Shown: positions 1-7,487 of the stretch, piece after piece | How the letters are laid out: each line of letters begins with the position of its first letter | Position numbering within the stretch: position 1 is the first letter of the stretch | Assembly: GCA_963780175.1 (NCBI GenBank) | Contig: CAWAAT010000001.1 | Coordinates: forward strand, 558,001 to 622,000 | Length of the DNA: 64,000 nt | Source of the DNA: Brooklawnia sp963780175 | GTDB lineage: Bacteria; Actinomycetota; Actinomycetes; Propionibacteriales; Propionibacteriaceae | Direction of reading: 5' to 3' | The notes under the pieces: model-generated | The model's database searches: none | The model's input: the letters and a program-made list of their open reading frames with translations, nothing else | What the model was told of the DNA's origin: nothing | Position numbers and translations under genes: made by a program

Positions 1-186
1 CAGTTCCACCCACTCGGGCAGGACCGCCTCCAACGGTGTATGCGACAACTTGTTCAGGGTCACACCCAGGGCGCCCTCCCCGTCGCAGTCGAGCAGCAGC
101 ACGACGGACTGGTCGAAGTAGTCCTCGTTGCCTTGGGACGTTGACACCAGCAACTCGCCGGCGGCAGGAGGCTGCGTGGTGCTCAC
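1..186 (-). CDS. YqgE/AlgH family protein (N-terminal part, cut by window edge)
   Basis: The first 62 codons of a gene that runs off the left edge of the window. Translation from a GTG start gives GELLVSTSQGNEDYFDQSVV, then LLLDCDGEGALGVTLNKLS. This matches the YqgE/AlgH (DUF179, UPF0301) N-terminus, where a G-x-LLVA-T segment is followed by SVVLLLDHDEEGALGVVLNRPS. The biochemical role of this family is not settled; AlgH was first linked to alginate regulation in Pseudomonas. The start is supported by the family's usual N-terminal length. The C-terminal two thirds are not visible. Confidence 0.8.
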   Translation of the reverse strand, partial: MSTTQPPAAGELLVSTSQGNEDYFDQSVVLLLDCDGEGALGVTLNKLSHTPLEAVLPEWVEL

Positions 187-242
187 GTGTAGATTCTCCC
201 ACCTACCACTGAGGAGGTCCGCGAAACCGGAGCGCCGTGCAG

Positions 243-278
243 AAAAAGGCCTGAACCCGCATGCAGCGGGCCCAGGCC
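243..278 (-). terminator. Rho-independent terminator downstream of ssrA
   Basis: On the minus strand a fully paired 13-bp stem (GGCCTGGGCCCGC with GCGGGTTCAGGCC, two G-U pairs) closes a 5-nt loop and is followed directly by TTTTT. It lies about 95 nt beyond the tmRNA 3' end and upstream of the YqgE gene. It is the only hairpin I found in the window with a proper T-tract. Confidence 0.8.
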
Positions 279-372
279 GGGTGATGACTCAGGGGGTGAA
301 GGTGATCGGCCAACGTGTGGCCTTGCCTTCGCGGTCGCGCGGACGAAAACTACTCGATCCGTGCGGCCACTG

Positions 373-738
373 TGGAGGTGGCGGGAATTGAACCCGCGTC
401 CTGACGAGGCGCACCAGACATTCTCCGGGTGCAGCTGACTAGATGTTCTACTTGGCCCCTGCACTCACGTCAGCATGTTGCAGACAGGCCCAGCCCGGTT
501 TGAGTCCCGATCAACCCTCCGGACGGGAGTTGATCAGCAAGCCTTCTAAACGAGGCCAGGAACCGGACCGAAGGCTACGTCCGGGCTGACCCTTCGGTCA
601 CTGCTCAGGCAGCGAGAGCGAAGTCAGTGCGCGATGTGTTGGCACTTATTGGTTCCCAAGGGACATTTACGAGTTGACCTTGGATTCTCGACCCGCTTCT
701 CCTGGAACTACCATCTCCAGTCGAAACCAGTCACCCCC
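373..738 (-). ncRNA. ssrA: tmRNA (ssrA)
   Basis: Transfer-messenger RNA, which with SmpB rescues stalled ribosomes and tags the unfinished protein. The 5' end GGGGGTGACTGGTTTCGAC pairs through its first seven bases with CACCTCC at the 3' end. A T-arm GCGGGTTCAATTCCCGC is seen at the 3' end. The tag frame reads GCC AAC ACA TCG CGC ACT GAC TTC GCT CTC GCT GCC TGA, giving ANTSRTDFALAA, an actinobacterial-type tag with the protease-recognised ALAA end. The CCA end does not appear to be encoded. The gene is immediately downstream of smpB on the same strand. The exact ends are inferred from acceptor pairing. Confidence 0.93.
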
Positions 739-821
739 CTGTTGAGTTGTCAGTGATACAACACTACCTGATCCTCAGACATTCCCAACCACGAGCGTGG
801 TTCGAAGGGGTGAGGGAGGGC

Positions 822-1298
822 TCAGCGGCGTCGACGAAGGCGATCGGCCAGTTCGCGCTCGGTGTCGCGTCGTGCGTCCCGCGCGGCGATCGTCTGGCGT
901 TTGTCCCAGTCCTTCTTGCCGGTGCCCACCGCGATCTCGACCTTCGCGAAGCCATCCGAGAAGTAGATGGCGAGTGGAACCAACGTCCGTCCGGAGTCGC
1001 CGACCTGCCGTTCCAGCTTGGCGATCTGGCTGCGGTGCAGCAGCAGTTTGCGGTTGCGCTTGGCCGCGTGGTTGCTGAAGGTGCCGAACGCGTACTCGGG
1101 AATGTTGGCGTTGCGCAGCCAGACCTCGCCATTGTCGATGGTCGCGAACGCATCGGTCAGGGTGGCCCGACCGGCGCGCAGGCTCTTCACCTCGGTGCCG
1201 GTCAACACCATGCCCGCCTCGACGCGGTCGCCAATGTGGTAGTCGTGCAGCGCCTTCTTGTTCTGCGCGACCACTTTGCGGCCCTTTTCGCGTGGCAT
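822..1298 (-). CDS. smpB: SsrA-binding protein SmpB
   Basis: A 158-aa protein of normal SmpB length. It opens with VAQNKKALHDYHIGDRVEAG and contains the family's GTEVKSLRAGRATLTDAFA core, the NANIPEYAFGTFSNH segment and a basic C-terminal tail ending RRRR. SmpB binds the tRNA-like part of tmRNA and mimics the missing codon-anticodon pairing on stalled ribosomes. It sits about 80 bp upstream of ssrA in the same direction, so the two trans-translation partners are adjacent. The ATG is preceded by GGAGAG at a suitable distance. Confidence 0.97.
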   Translation of the reverse strand: MPREKGRKVVAQNKKALHDYHIGDRVEAGMVLTGTEVKSLRAGRATLTDAFATIDNGEVWLRNANIPEYAFGTFSNHAAKRNRKLLLHRSQIAKLERQVGDSGRTLVPLAIYFSDGFAKVEIAVGTGKKDWDKRQTIAARDARRDTERELADRLRRRR

Positions 1299-1340
1299 TG
1301 GTGCACTCTCCTACCGGCTGGTCACAGACGGGGACGCCGA

Positions 1341-1380
1341 GGCCCCATCGAACTAGCCTAGCAAGCTGCTCGATGGGGCC
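1341..1380 (-). terminator. Hairpin terminator of the ftsE-ftsX-M23 operon
   Basis: A perfect 11-bp inverted repeat (GGCCCCATCGA and TCGATGGGGCC) lies in the gap between the stop of the M23 hydrolase gene and the start of smpB. There is no T-tract, as is common in high-GC actinobacteria. It probably separates the division operon from smpB. Confidence 0.55.
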
Positions 1381-1405
1381 GAGGCGCGAGAACGGGACGC
1401 GAAGC

Positions 1406-2848
1406 TCAGATGTAATTGACCGGGTTGGAGACCGCCCCGTTCACCCAGACGTGGAAGTGCAGATGGCAGCCGGTCGACAGGCCGGTGGTGCCGGTGTAGC
1501 CGACGACCTGACCGCGGCTGACCCACTGGCCGGGGCCGACGATGTACCTCTGGGCGTGGTTGTAACCGGTGCTCACCTGCACCCCGTTGATCCATCCGTT
1601 GTCAACGATCAGCCGCCAACCCCAGCCGCCGCCGTAGTACATGTCGGTGACCACGCCGTCGGCGGCCGCGTAGAGCGGAGTTCCGCAGGACGATCCGATG
1701 TCGAGACCGTCGTGAAACTCGCTGTAGCCCAGAACCGGATTGGTTCGCCAACCATAGGCAGAGGTGTAGGGGCCGTACGCCGGTGTAGCCAGCGGGAAAC
1801 CGGATTTCGCCGCAACGGGAGCAGGGGCCGCCACGGGGGCGCTGTAGCTCTGCTGCTGGGCCGCTGCGGCCTGACGGGCGGCTTCAGCGGCCGCCTGACG
1901 GGCCGCCTCCTCGGCCGCCTGACGCGCGGCTTCGGCCGCCGCCTGACGGGCGGCCTCGGCAGCGCGCTCAGCGTTGCGCTGCACGATGCGCTCGGTGACC
2001 GCGTCCATTTCGGACTGCATAGCCACATTGTTCGCACGCTCGCCGGCCAGCGCCTGGGCGGCCGATGCCTCGGCCGCCTGATTGGCTGCCACCAGGTTGG
2101 CCACCAGTGCGGCTGCTTCGTCGGCCGCCTGCTCGGCCGCCTGGGTTACGCTCAAGTGCGCGGCTGCGGCCTCACGGACGACTCGGGCCCGGTCCTCCAG
2201 AACGGCCATATTCGTCTGGGCGTTCTGTAACTGCAGCTGCAACTCGGTCAGCCGGTTCATCTCGGCTGCGTTGGCGTTGTACAGCGTGGACGCCCACTGG
2301 ATGCGCGAACTGACGTCGCCGGCGTCCTGATAATCAACGAACAACATGCCGATGGACAGCATCGCGGTGTTCTGCTGCTGGGCGGTCCGCATGTCGCCGA
2401 CCGCCTTGGTCAACTGACTGGCGACTTGGTCCCTGCCACTCGACACCAGCGCCTGAGCATCGCTGAGAGCCGCCTCCGCCAGCGTCAGCTCGGCGGCCCG
2501 CTGCGCATCTACTGCCGCGGCGGCGTCGCGGTCGCTGGTCGCCTTGGCCAACGCCGCCTGCGCATCGGCCAGCGAACGACGGGATTCGACAACCGCCTGG
2601 GTGGCGGCGTCCAGCTGGGAAGAGTACCCGGACAGGGCCTGGTCGGACTGCGAGATCTGGTTTTGCAGGGCCGCCTGCTGGTCGTCCAACTCGTCGGCGC
2701 CCGCCGGTGACGAAACTTGGGTCATTGATCCGAGGATCACTAGTCCGCTCAACGCACGCACCAACCATCGTGACCGACGGCGTTGGTGGGCGTTGCTCGA
2801 GTGACCGTGTGCGGCCCAGGGAAGATCTCGAGTCACCTTCACCCACAT
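1406..2848 (-). CDS. Secreted coiled-coil M23 family peptidoglycan hydrolase (EnvC/RipC-like)
   Basis: A 480-aa protein with a basic N-terminus, a hydrophobic signal segment and likely cleavage after ..SSPAGA near residue 52. A long coiled coil follows (DELDDQQAALQNQISQ onward), then an Ala-Arg-Gln repeat linker and a C-terminal LytM/M23 domain. The zinc ligands are visible as HDGLDIG and HLHFH. It starts only 6 bp after ftsX in the same direction. In the family, coiled-coil M23 proteins are activated by FtsEX at the septum (EnvC in E. coli, RipC in mycobacteria), so FtsEX-dependent septal cell-wall hydrolysis or amidase activation is the likely role. The start ATG is very close to its AAGG, so the true start could be the GTG two codons downstream. 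Confidence 0.85.
   Translation of the reverse strand: MWVKVTRDLPWAAHGHSSNAHQRRRSRWLVRALSGLVILGSMTQVSSPAGADELDDQQAALQNQISQSDQALSGYSSQLDAATQAVVESRRSLADAQAALAKATSDRDAAAAVDAQRAAELTLAEAALSDAQALVSSGRDQVASQLTKAVGDMRTAQQQNTAMLSIGMLFVDYQDAGDVSSRIQWASTLYNANAAEMNRLTELQLQLQNAQTNMAVLEDRARVVREAAAAHLSVTQAAEQAADEAAALVANLVAANQAAEASAAQALAGERANNVAMQSEMDAVTERIVQRNAERAAEAARQAAAEAARQAAEEAARQAAAEAARQAAAAQQQSYSAPVAAPAPVAAKSGFPLATPAYGPYTSAYGWRTNPVLGYSEFHDGLDIGSSCGTPLYAAADGVVTDMYYGGGWGWRLIVDNGWINGVQVSTGYNHAQRYIVGPGQWVSRGQVVGYTGTTGLSTGCHLHFHVWVNGAVSNPVNYI
1855..1970 (-). repeat. Tandem EAARQAA-type coding repeats in the hydrolase linker
   Basis: Four to five near-identical heptad-like units of the form AEAARQAA/EEAARQAA are encoded in a row between the coiled coil and the M23 domain. 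They extend the helix and are low-complexity DNA that could vary in copy number by slippage. Confidence 0.75.
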
Positions 2849-2854
2849 CCTTGT

Positions 2855-3769
2855 CTAGACACGCAGGTACCTGCGTGTGGTGATCAGTGTGGGAACGATA
2901 GACAGAACAACGGCCACCATGGCAACCAGTCCGACAGCGAACCAGGCATCTGCCCAAGTGATCCAAGGTAAAGCCTTGATCGAGACTTTAGCGTTGCGCT
3001 CCACGAGGAACTCAAAGGCACCCAGCAGCGAGGCACCCGACAGGACGGTGCTGACCACTCCGGCGAACAGTGCCTCAAGCATGAACGGCAGCATGATGTA
3101 GATGTTCGAGGCACCCACCAGGCGCATGATCCCGATCTCGCGGCGTCTGGTGAACGCCGACATGCGAATGGTGTTGCCGATCTGAAGCATGGCCGCTACC
3201 AGCAGGAGCGCGGCCATCCCCATCGTCCCCCACTTCAGCCCGTTCAGCACCGCGAAGATGGGGTCGAGCACCTGGTGCAGGTCGAGCACGTTCTGGACGC
3301 CGGGCAGACTTGCCGCCTCGGCGACCACGCTCTGGTAGTTCTCAGGGTCCTTCAGCTTGATCCTGAACGAGTCCTGCATCTGGTCGACGGTCAGCGAGTC
3401 CAACAGCGGCGAGTCCGCGTAGGTGCGCTGGTAGTCGTCGTAGGCCATCTGCTTGGATTCGTAGAAGACCTCCTGGACGTCGGGGTTCTGTTCGAGGCGA
3501 GTCTGAATGTATTGGCGCTGCACCTCGGAGGTGTCCTGCCCCGGTTCGCAGTTGCCGGACTGGCTGGTGCCTGCCGAGTCCTTGGTGCAGAGGAAGACAG
3601 AGATCTCGATCTTGTCGTACCAGCGGCCCTTGACCCGGTCGACTTCCTGGAAGGTCATCACCGACAGGCCGAACAGCGTCAGCGAGACGGTCATCGTCAC
3701 GATGACCGCCAGCGTCATGGATGCATTGCGTTTCAGACCCGACCAGGTCTCGCGAAAGGTGTGCCGCAT
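2855..3769 (-). CDS. ftsX: Cell division protein FtsX
   Basis: A 304-aa integral membrane protein opening with MRHTFRETWSGLKRNASMTL, the classic FtsX N-terminus. A first membrane span is followed by an extracellular domain (about residues 50-170) containing a Cys pair in the CTKDSAG and SGNCEPG segments. Three C-terminal spans follow, with TRRREIGIMRLVGAS between them. FtsX is the permease-like partner of FtsE and transmits ATPase cycles to an extracellular peptidoglycan hydrolase, here most likely the product of the next gene. It lies just downstream of ftsE in the prfB-ftsE-ftsX order known from mycobacteria. Confidence 0.96.
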   Translation of the reverse strand: MRHTFRETWSGLKRNASMTLAVIVTMTVSLTLFGLSVMTFQEVDRVKGRWYDKIEISVFLCTKDSAGTSQSGNCEPGQDTSEVQRQYIQTRLEQNPDVQEVFYESKQMAYDDYQRTYADSPLLDSLTVDQMQDSFRIKLKDPENYQSVVAEAASLPGVQNVLDLHQVLDPIFAVLNGLKWGTMGMAALLLVAAMLQIGNTIRMSAFTRRREIGIMRLVGASNIYIMLPFMLEALFAGVVSTVLSGASLLGAFEFLVERNAKVSIKALPWITWADAWFAVGLVAMVAVVLSIVPTLITTRRYLRV

Positions 3770-3796
3770 GTTTCTGTGCTCTCCTCGAGATTCGGG

Positions 3797-4483
3797 TCAG
3801 GCCGTGCCGTAGACGCCCTTGACCTGGTCACGCACCAGGTTGCCCTGGTCGAGTTCGATGACTCGTCTGCGCATCTGGTCAACGATCGTCTGGTCATGGG
3901 TAGCCATGATCACGGTGGTGTCGCGCTTGTTGATCCGGTCCAGCAACTTCATGATTCCCACGCTGGTCTGCGGATCGAGGTTGCCGGTGGGTTCGTCGGC
4001 GATCAGGATCCTCGGGCGATTCACGATCGCCCGGGCGATGGCCACCCGTTGCTGCTCACCGCCGGAAAGTTCCTCAGGTTGACGATTCTCCTTGCCTCCG
4101 AGCCCGACCAGGTCGATGATCTCGGGCACCACGGTGCGGATCTCGGAAGTCGGGCGTCCCAGCACCTGCAAGGCGAACGCAACGTTCTCGTAGACGTTCT
4201 TGCCGGGCAGGAGCCGGAAGTCCTGGAAGACCGCCCCGATCTGGCGCCGCAGCGCCGGTACCTTCCACTGGTGCAGCCGGCCCAAGTCCTTGCCCAGCAC
4301 GAAGATGCGTCCCGACGTGGGGCGGTACTCGCGAAGGATCAGGCGCAGGAAGGTGGACTTCCCGGAACCTGAGGTGCCGACGAGGAAGACGAACTCGCCC
4401 TTGTCGATCTGGAGGTTGATGTGTCGAAGTGCGGGCTTGCTCTGGCCCGAGTAAATCTTCGACACGTCCTCGAATGTGATCAC
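3797..4483 (-). CDS. ftsE: Cell division ATP-binding protein FtsE
   Basis: A 228-aa ABC ATPase. Walker A GTSGSGKST is at residues 36-44, the signature is LSGGEQQR and Walker B is ILIADEPTGNLD. It starts MITFEDVSKIYSGQSKPALR, typical of FtsE. It pairs with FtsX in the membrane and couples ATP hydrolysis to septal cell-wall cleavage. It heads the ftsE-ftsX-M23 operon, about 200 bp downstream of prfB on the same strand. Confidence 0.96.
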   Translation of the reverse strand: MITFEDVSKIYSGQSKPALRHINLQIDKGEFVFLVGTSGSGKSTFLRLILREYRPTSGRIFVLGKDLGRLHQWKVPALRRQIGAVFQDFRLLPGKNVYENVAFALQVLGRPTSEIRTVVPEIIDLVGLGGKENRQPEELSGGEQQRVAIARAIVNRPRILIADEPTGNLDPQTSVGIMKLLDRINKRDTTVIMATHDQTIVDQMRRRVIELDQGNLVRDQVKGVYGTA

Positions 4484-4689
4484 GTGACCGTCCTCTTGTC
4501 GCTTCCCACCGCTGGAAAAACCCCCCGGCGAGCAGCCACGTCACTGCGCGGACGGGACAAGACTTCCACGCTGGCACTACTGGTTGCCACGGCTACAGGG
4601 GATTTTCTGAGAAATTCTCAGCCCTCAGTCGAGTGTAAGCGACGCGCCAAACCATATGGCGACGCCACGCGGGAGACCAGCCGCCGGTC

Positions 4690-5796
4690 TCAGACGTTGT
4701 CCTCTCGCATTCGCCAACGGATGCCCGCGTCGAGGAAGGCGTCGATGTCACCGTCGAAGACGGCGTCGATGTTGCCCGTCTCGTAGTTGGTGCGGAGATC
4801 CTTGACCATCTGATAGGGGTGCAGGACATAACTGCGCATCTGGGAACCCCACGAGTTGCCGTCGGACTTGAGCGCGTTCATCTCGGCCTCCCGATCCTTG
4901 CGGGCCTTCTCAAGCAACCGTGCCTGCAGGACGCGCAGAGCCGCCGCCTTGTTCTGGATCTGGCTCTTCTCGTTCTGGCAGCTCACCACCAGACCAGTCG
5001 GAAGGTGCGTGATCCGCACGGCGGAGTCCGTAGTGTTCACCGACTGACCCCCTGGCCCGGAGCTGCGGAAGACGTCGATGCGGATGTCGGCCTCAGGGAT
5101 CTCGATGTGGTCGGTTTCCTCCACGACCGGCAGCACCTCGACACCGGCGAAACTCGTCTGCCGGCGTCCCTGGTTGTCGAACGGGCTGATCCGCACCAGA
5201 CGGTGGGTACCCTGCTCAACCGACAGCATCCCGTAGGCGTACGGCAATTTGACTGCGAAGGTGGCCGACTTGATACCCGCCTCCTCCGCGTAGCTGACGT
5301 CGTAGACCTCCACGCTGTAAGCATGACGTTCGGCCCAGCGCTGGTACATCCGCAACAGCATCGCCGCGAAGTCGGCGGCGTCGACCCCGCCGGCCTCCGA
5401 TCGGATGGTGATCAGGGCGTCACGCTCGTCGTACTCGCCACTGAGCAGGGTACGCACCTCGAGAGCTTCGATCTGGAGTCGCAGCGCGACAACCTCACGC
5501 TCCGACTCGGCCTGACTCGCCTGATCGCCCTCTTCTGCTGCCAGTTCGAGCAGTATCTGGACGTCGTCCAGTCGTTGCCGCAGCGTCTCGACCCGTTCAA
5601 CCTCTGACTTCAGGCGGGAGAGGCGACTGGTCACCCGCTGCGCATTGGCCTGATCGCTCCAAAGATCGGGTGCGGCAGTCTGCTCCTCGAGCTGGGCAAT
5701 CTCAGCCTTCATTGCCTTGAGGTCGAGAACCACCTCGATGGACGTCAACGATCTCTCGAGGTTGTGGATGATGTCGGGGAGGTCTGCGAGTGCCAC
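4690..5796 (-). CDS. prfB: Peptide chain release factor 2
   Basis: A 368-aa class I release factor that recognises UGA and UAA codons. The catalytic SSGPGGQSVNTTDSAV segment with the GGQ motif is intact, and the N-terminal coiled coil and the RF2-type RSYVLHPYQMVKD ending are present. I start it at a GTG giving VALADLPDIIHNL because upstream residues do not look like RF2. The reading frame is continuous, so there is no programmed +1 frameshift site like that of E. coli prfB. It is the first gene of the prfB-ftsE-ftsX group. Confidence 0.95.
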   Translation of the reverse strand: MALADLPDIIHNLERSLTSIEVVLDLKAMKAEIAQLEEQTAAPDLWSDQANAQRVTSRLSRLKSEVERVETLRQRLDDVQILLELAAEEGDQASQAESEREVVALRLQIEALEVRTLLSGEYDERDALITIRSEAGGVDAADFAAMLLRMYQRWAERHAYSVEVYDVSYAEEAGIKSATFAVKLPYAYGMLSVEQGTHRLVRISPFDNQGRRQTSFAGVEVLPVVEETDHIEIPEADIRIDVFRSSGPGGQSVNTTDSAVRITHLPTGLVVSCQNEKSQIQNKAAALRVLQARLLEKARKDREAEMNALKSDGNSWGSQMRSYVLHPYQMVKDLRTNYETGNIDAVFDGDIDAFLDAGIRWRMREDNV

Positions 5797-5929
5797 AAGC
5801 AGGCATTCTACCGTCTGCCACCCCGCCCAATCGCCCATCACCTCATGCCACGGCCCGTGCCACAATGGCGGGGGCGTGCCGTTGATGTCCCGGCGCCGGG
5901 CGACGGCCATGGGCTGTGAAGGAGCGAAC

Positions 5930-6397
5930 GTGGGAATCATCAAGGATCAACTCCGAAAGGACCTGACCGCGGCCATGAAGGCCCGGGACGAGTTCGCCAA
6001 GTCGACAATCCGGATGGCATTGGGTGCGGTGCAGTACGCCGAGGTTGCCGGCGACCAGGCTCGGGAGCTGTCCCAGGCCGAGGAGGTCGCGGTGATCACC
6101 AAGGAGCAGCGAAGCCGGGCCGAGTCCGCCCAGACGTACGCCGAGGCCGGACGCCCCGAACTGGCCGCGAAAGAGGCCGCCGAGGCCGAGTTCCTGGCCC
6201 GCTATCTCCCCCAACCGTTGACCCCCGTTGAACTCGAGGCGATCGTCGAGGCCACCATGGGCCGAATCGAGGCCGAGTTGGGGCAACGTCCGACCATGAA
6301 GCAGATGGGCGGCATCGTTCGGGCAGTCAACGAGCAGGCGGCAGGACGCGCGGACGGCAAGGCGGTCGCCGATCTGGTCAAGAAGCGTCTGAGCTGA
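5930..6397 (+). CDS. GatB/YqeY domain-containing protein
   Basis: A 155-aa protein starting at a GTG preceded by AAGGAG at a good distance. The sequence IIKDQLRKDLTAAMKARD...STIRMALGAVQYAE and KQMGGIVRAVNEQAAGRADG is characteristic of the YqeY family, which shares the tail domain of the tRNA amidotransferase subunit GatB. In GatB that domain contacts tRNA; the role of stand-alone YqeY proteins is unclear. The gene is transcribed divergently from prfB. Confidence 0.9.
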   Translation: MGIIKDQLRKDLTAAMKARDEFAKSTIRMALGAVQYAEVAGDQARELSQAEEVAVITKEQRSRAESAQTYAEAGRPELAAKEAAEAEFLARYLPQPLTPVELEAIVEATMGRIEAELGQRPTMKQMGGIVRAVNEQAAGRADGKAVADLVKKRLS

Positions 6398-6541
6398 TCG
6401 GGACCCCCGGCCGGGCCAGCCTCGGCCTGACCATCTCAGGCAGGAGCAAGTTGAACACCCTTCTCCTGCCGCCATCCCGCCAGGCCCGAGTGGCGGGCCC
6501 CCGGTTGATTGACGCGACGGGCAGGGTCTTTCGTAACACGG

Positions 6542-6615
6542 TGGGCGCAGTCGGACTCGAACCAACGACCTGCTGCTTGTAAGGCAGCTGCTCTAACCAA
6601 CTGAGCTATGCGCCC
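6542..6615 (-). tRNA. tRNA-Val (anticodon TAC)
   Basis: The minus strand folds into a full cloverleaf. It has acceptor GGGCGCA/TGCGCCC, D-arm GCTC..GAGC, anticodon stem GCTGC/GCAGC with loop CTTACAA, and T-arm GTTGG-TTCGAGT-CCGAC. The loop gives anticodon TAC, which reads valine GUA codons. The CCA end is not encoded. Confidence 0.95.
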
Positions 6616-6687
6616 GTCCGCGCCCGAGAGCGCCGTGACGAGTCACCATTGTGACAGTTCCGAGCCCGCAGCACGAAACCCCGCACA

Positions 6688-6728
6688 CAACCAAGGGGGG
6701 CTCCCCTCGCGGAGAGCCCCCTTGGTTG
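6688..6728 (-). terminator. Strong hairpin terminator after hsp20
   Basis: A long inverted repeat (AACCAAGGGGG...CCCCCTTGGTT, about 16 bp with small mismatches) begins a few bases after the hsp20 stop. It separates hsp20 from the tRNA-Val gene on the same strand. No clear T-tract follows. Confidence 0.65.
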
Positions 6729-6734
6729 CATGTC

Positions 6735-7217
6735 TCAGAGTTGTTCGTCCTCGGCGCCCTCGATTGCCTCGGCACCTTCGGAACTGCCGACTTCGCCGAC
6801 AACCGCACCCTGGTTGACCTTGACCTTGCGGGGCTTGGCCTCCTCGGCAACCGGAATCGTCAGGGTCAGGACGCCGTCTGCGTAGTCGGCACTGATCTGG
6901 GCCAGGTTGAGCCCCGGCCCGAGAGTCAACTGACGCGCGTATGAGCCGTAGCTGCGCTCGCGGCTCACCCAGCGGTTGTTCTCGCCGACGGTCCTCATCT
7001 CCTCCTGGCTGCGTTCGGCGCGCACGGTCAGCGTGCGGTCATCCACGTCGATATCGATGCTCTCGGCACTCACGCCGGGAAGGTCGATCTTGACGATGAA
7101 CTCGTCACCGTCGCGATAGAGGTCCATGGGCATCGAACGTCCCTCAGACGCCGCGGTCCGGGCGAGCTGGGTGAAGACACGATCCATGTCGCGGAAGGGG
7201 TTGTACACGGTGGTCAT
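6735..7217 (-). CDS. Hsp20/alpha-crystallin family small heat shock protein
   Basis: A 160-aa chaperone of the Hsp20 family. The alpha-crystallin domain (about residues 30-130) includes PMDLYRDGDEFIVKIDLPGV, DRTLTVRAER and the signature GVLTLTIPV. The short N-terminal arm YNPFRDMDRVFTQLA is the usual actinobacterial form. The acidic C-terminal tail (EGAEAIEGAEDEQL) replaces a plain I-x-I tail. Such proteins hold unfolding proteins in a refoldable state. It is probably repressed by HspR, because two HAIR-type operators lie upstream of its start (see the regulatory entries). Confidence 0.95.
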   Translation of the reverse strand: MTTVYNPFRDMDRVFTQLARTAASEGRSMPMDLYRDGDEFIVKIDLPGVSAESIDIDVDDRTLTVRAERSQEEMRTVGENNRWVSRERSYGSYARQLTLGPGLNLAQISADYADGVLTLTIPVAEEAKPRKVKVNQGAVVGEVGSSEGAEAIEGAEDEQL

Positions 7218-7299
7218 CGCTGCCTCCTGTAGTTGTCGTTGGCGTCCGGGATGGACGCATTCAGTTCTTCAACGCCACTCGTCGGGCGTCTGTTCCAGC

Positions 7300-7331
7300 A
7301 TTGAGTCTACCGCACTCAACTTGTGCGTCAA
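7300..7331 (-). promoter_or_regulatory. hsp20 promoter with overlapping HspR (HAIR) operator 1
   Basis: On the minus strand TTGACG (7326-7331) and TAGACT (7304-7309) are separated by 16 bp and make a good housekeeping-type promoter for hsp20. The perfect inverted repeat TTGAGT-N7-ACTCAA (7301-7319) overlaps the -10 box. It matches the core of the HspR-binding HAIR consensus CTTGAGT-N7-ACTCAAG. Binding there would block the promoter. Confidence 0.8.
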
Positions 7332-7342
7332 GCCTATCGCGC

Positions 7343-7367
7343 AACTTGAGTCGATCACGCTCAAGTT
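7343..7367. promoter_or_regulatory. Second HspR-type HAIR operator
   Basis: CTTGAGT-N7-GCTCAAG (7345-7365) matches the HAIR consensus with one mismatch. It is extended to a perfect 8-bp inverted repeat AACTTGAG/CTCAAGTT with a 9-nt spacer. It lies just upstream of the hsp20 -35 box and about 120 bp upstream of the divergent ABC transporter start. Confidence 0.78.
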
Positions 7368-7487
7368 CGTTGCGGACTCCGCGACGCGGACGCAGTCCAG
7401 GGCTCCATCTGCACCCCCAACAAGCGTCACGCCCCCGAGAACACCTCCTCGGGTAGCCTCGTTGGGGCACCGACAGGAGGATCCAGC

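Noticed and set aside
1855..1970. Regular repeats in the hydrolase gene as a CRISPR array
   Set aside because: The units are contiguous coding repeats without spacers, in frame with the protein.
4690..5796. Programmed +1 frameshift in prfB
   Set aside because: The frame is continuous through the N-terminal region with no in-frame TGA, as expected for actinobacteria.
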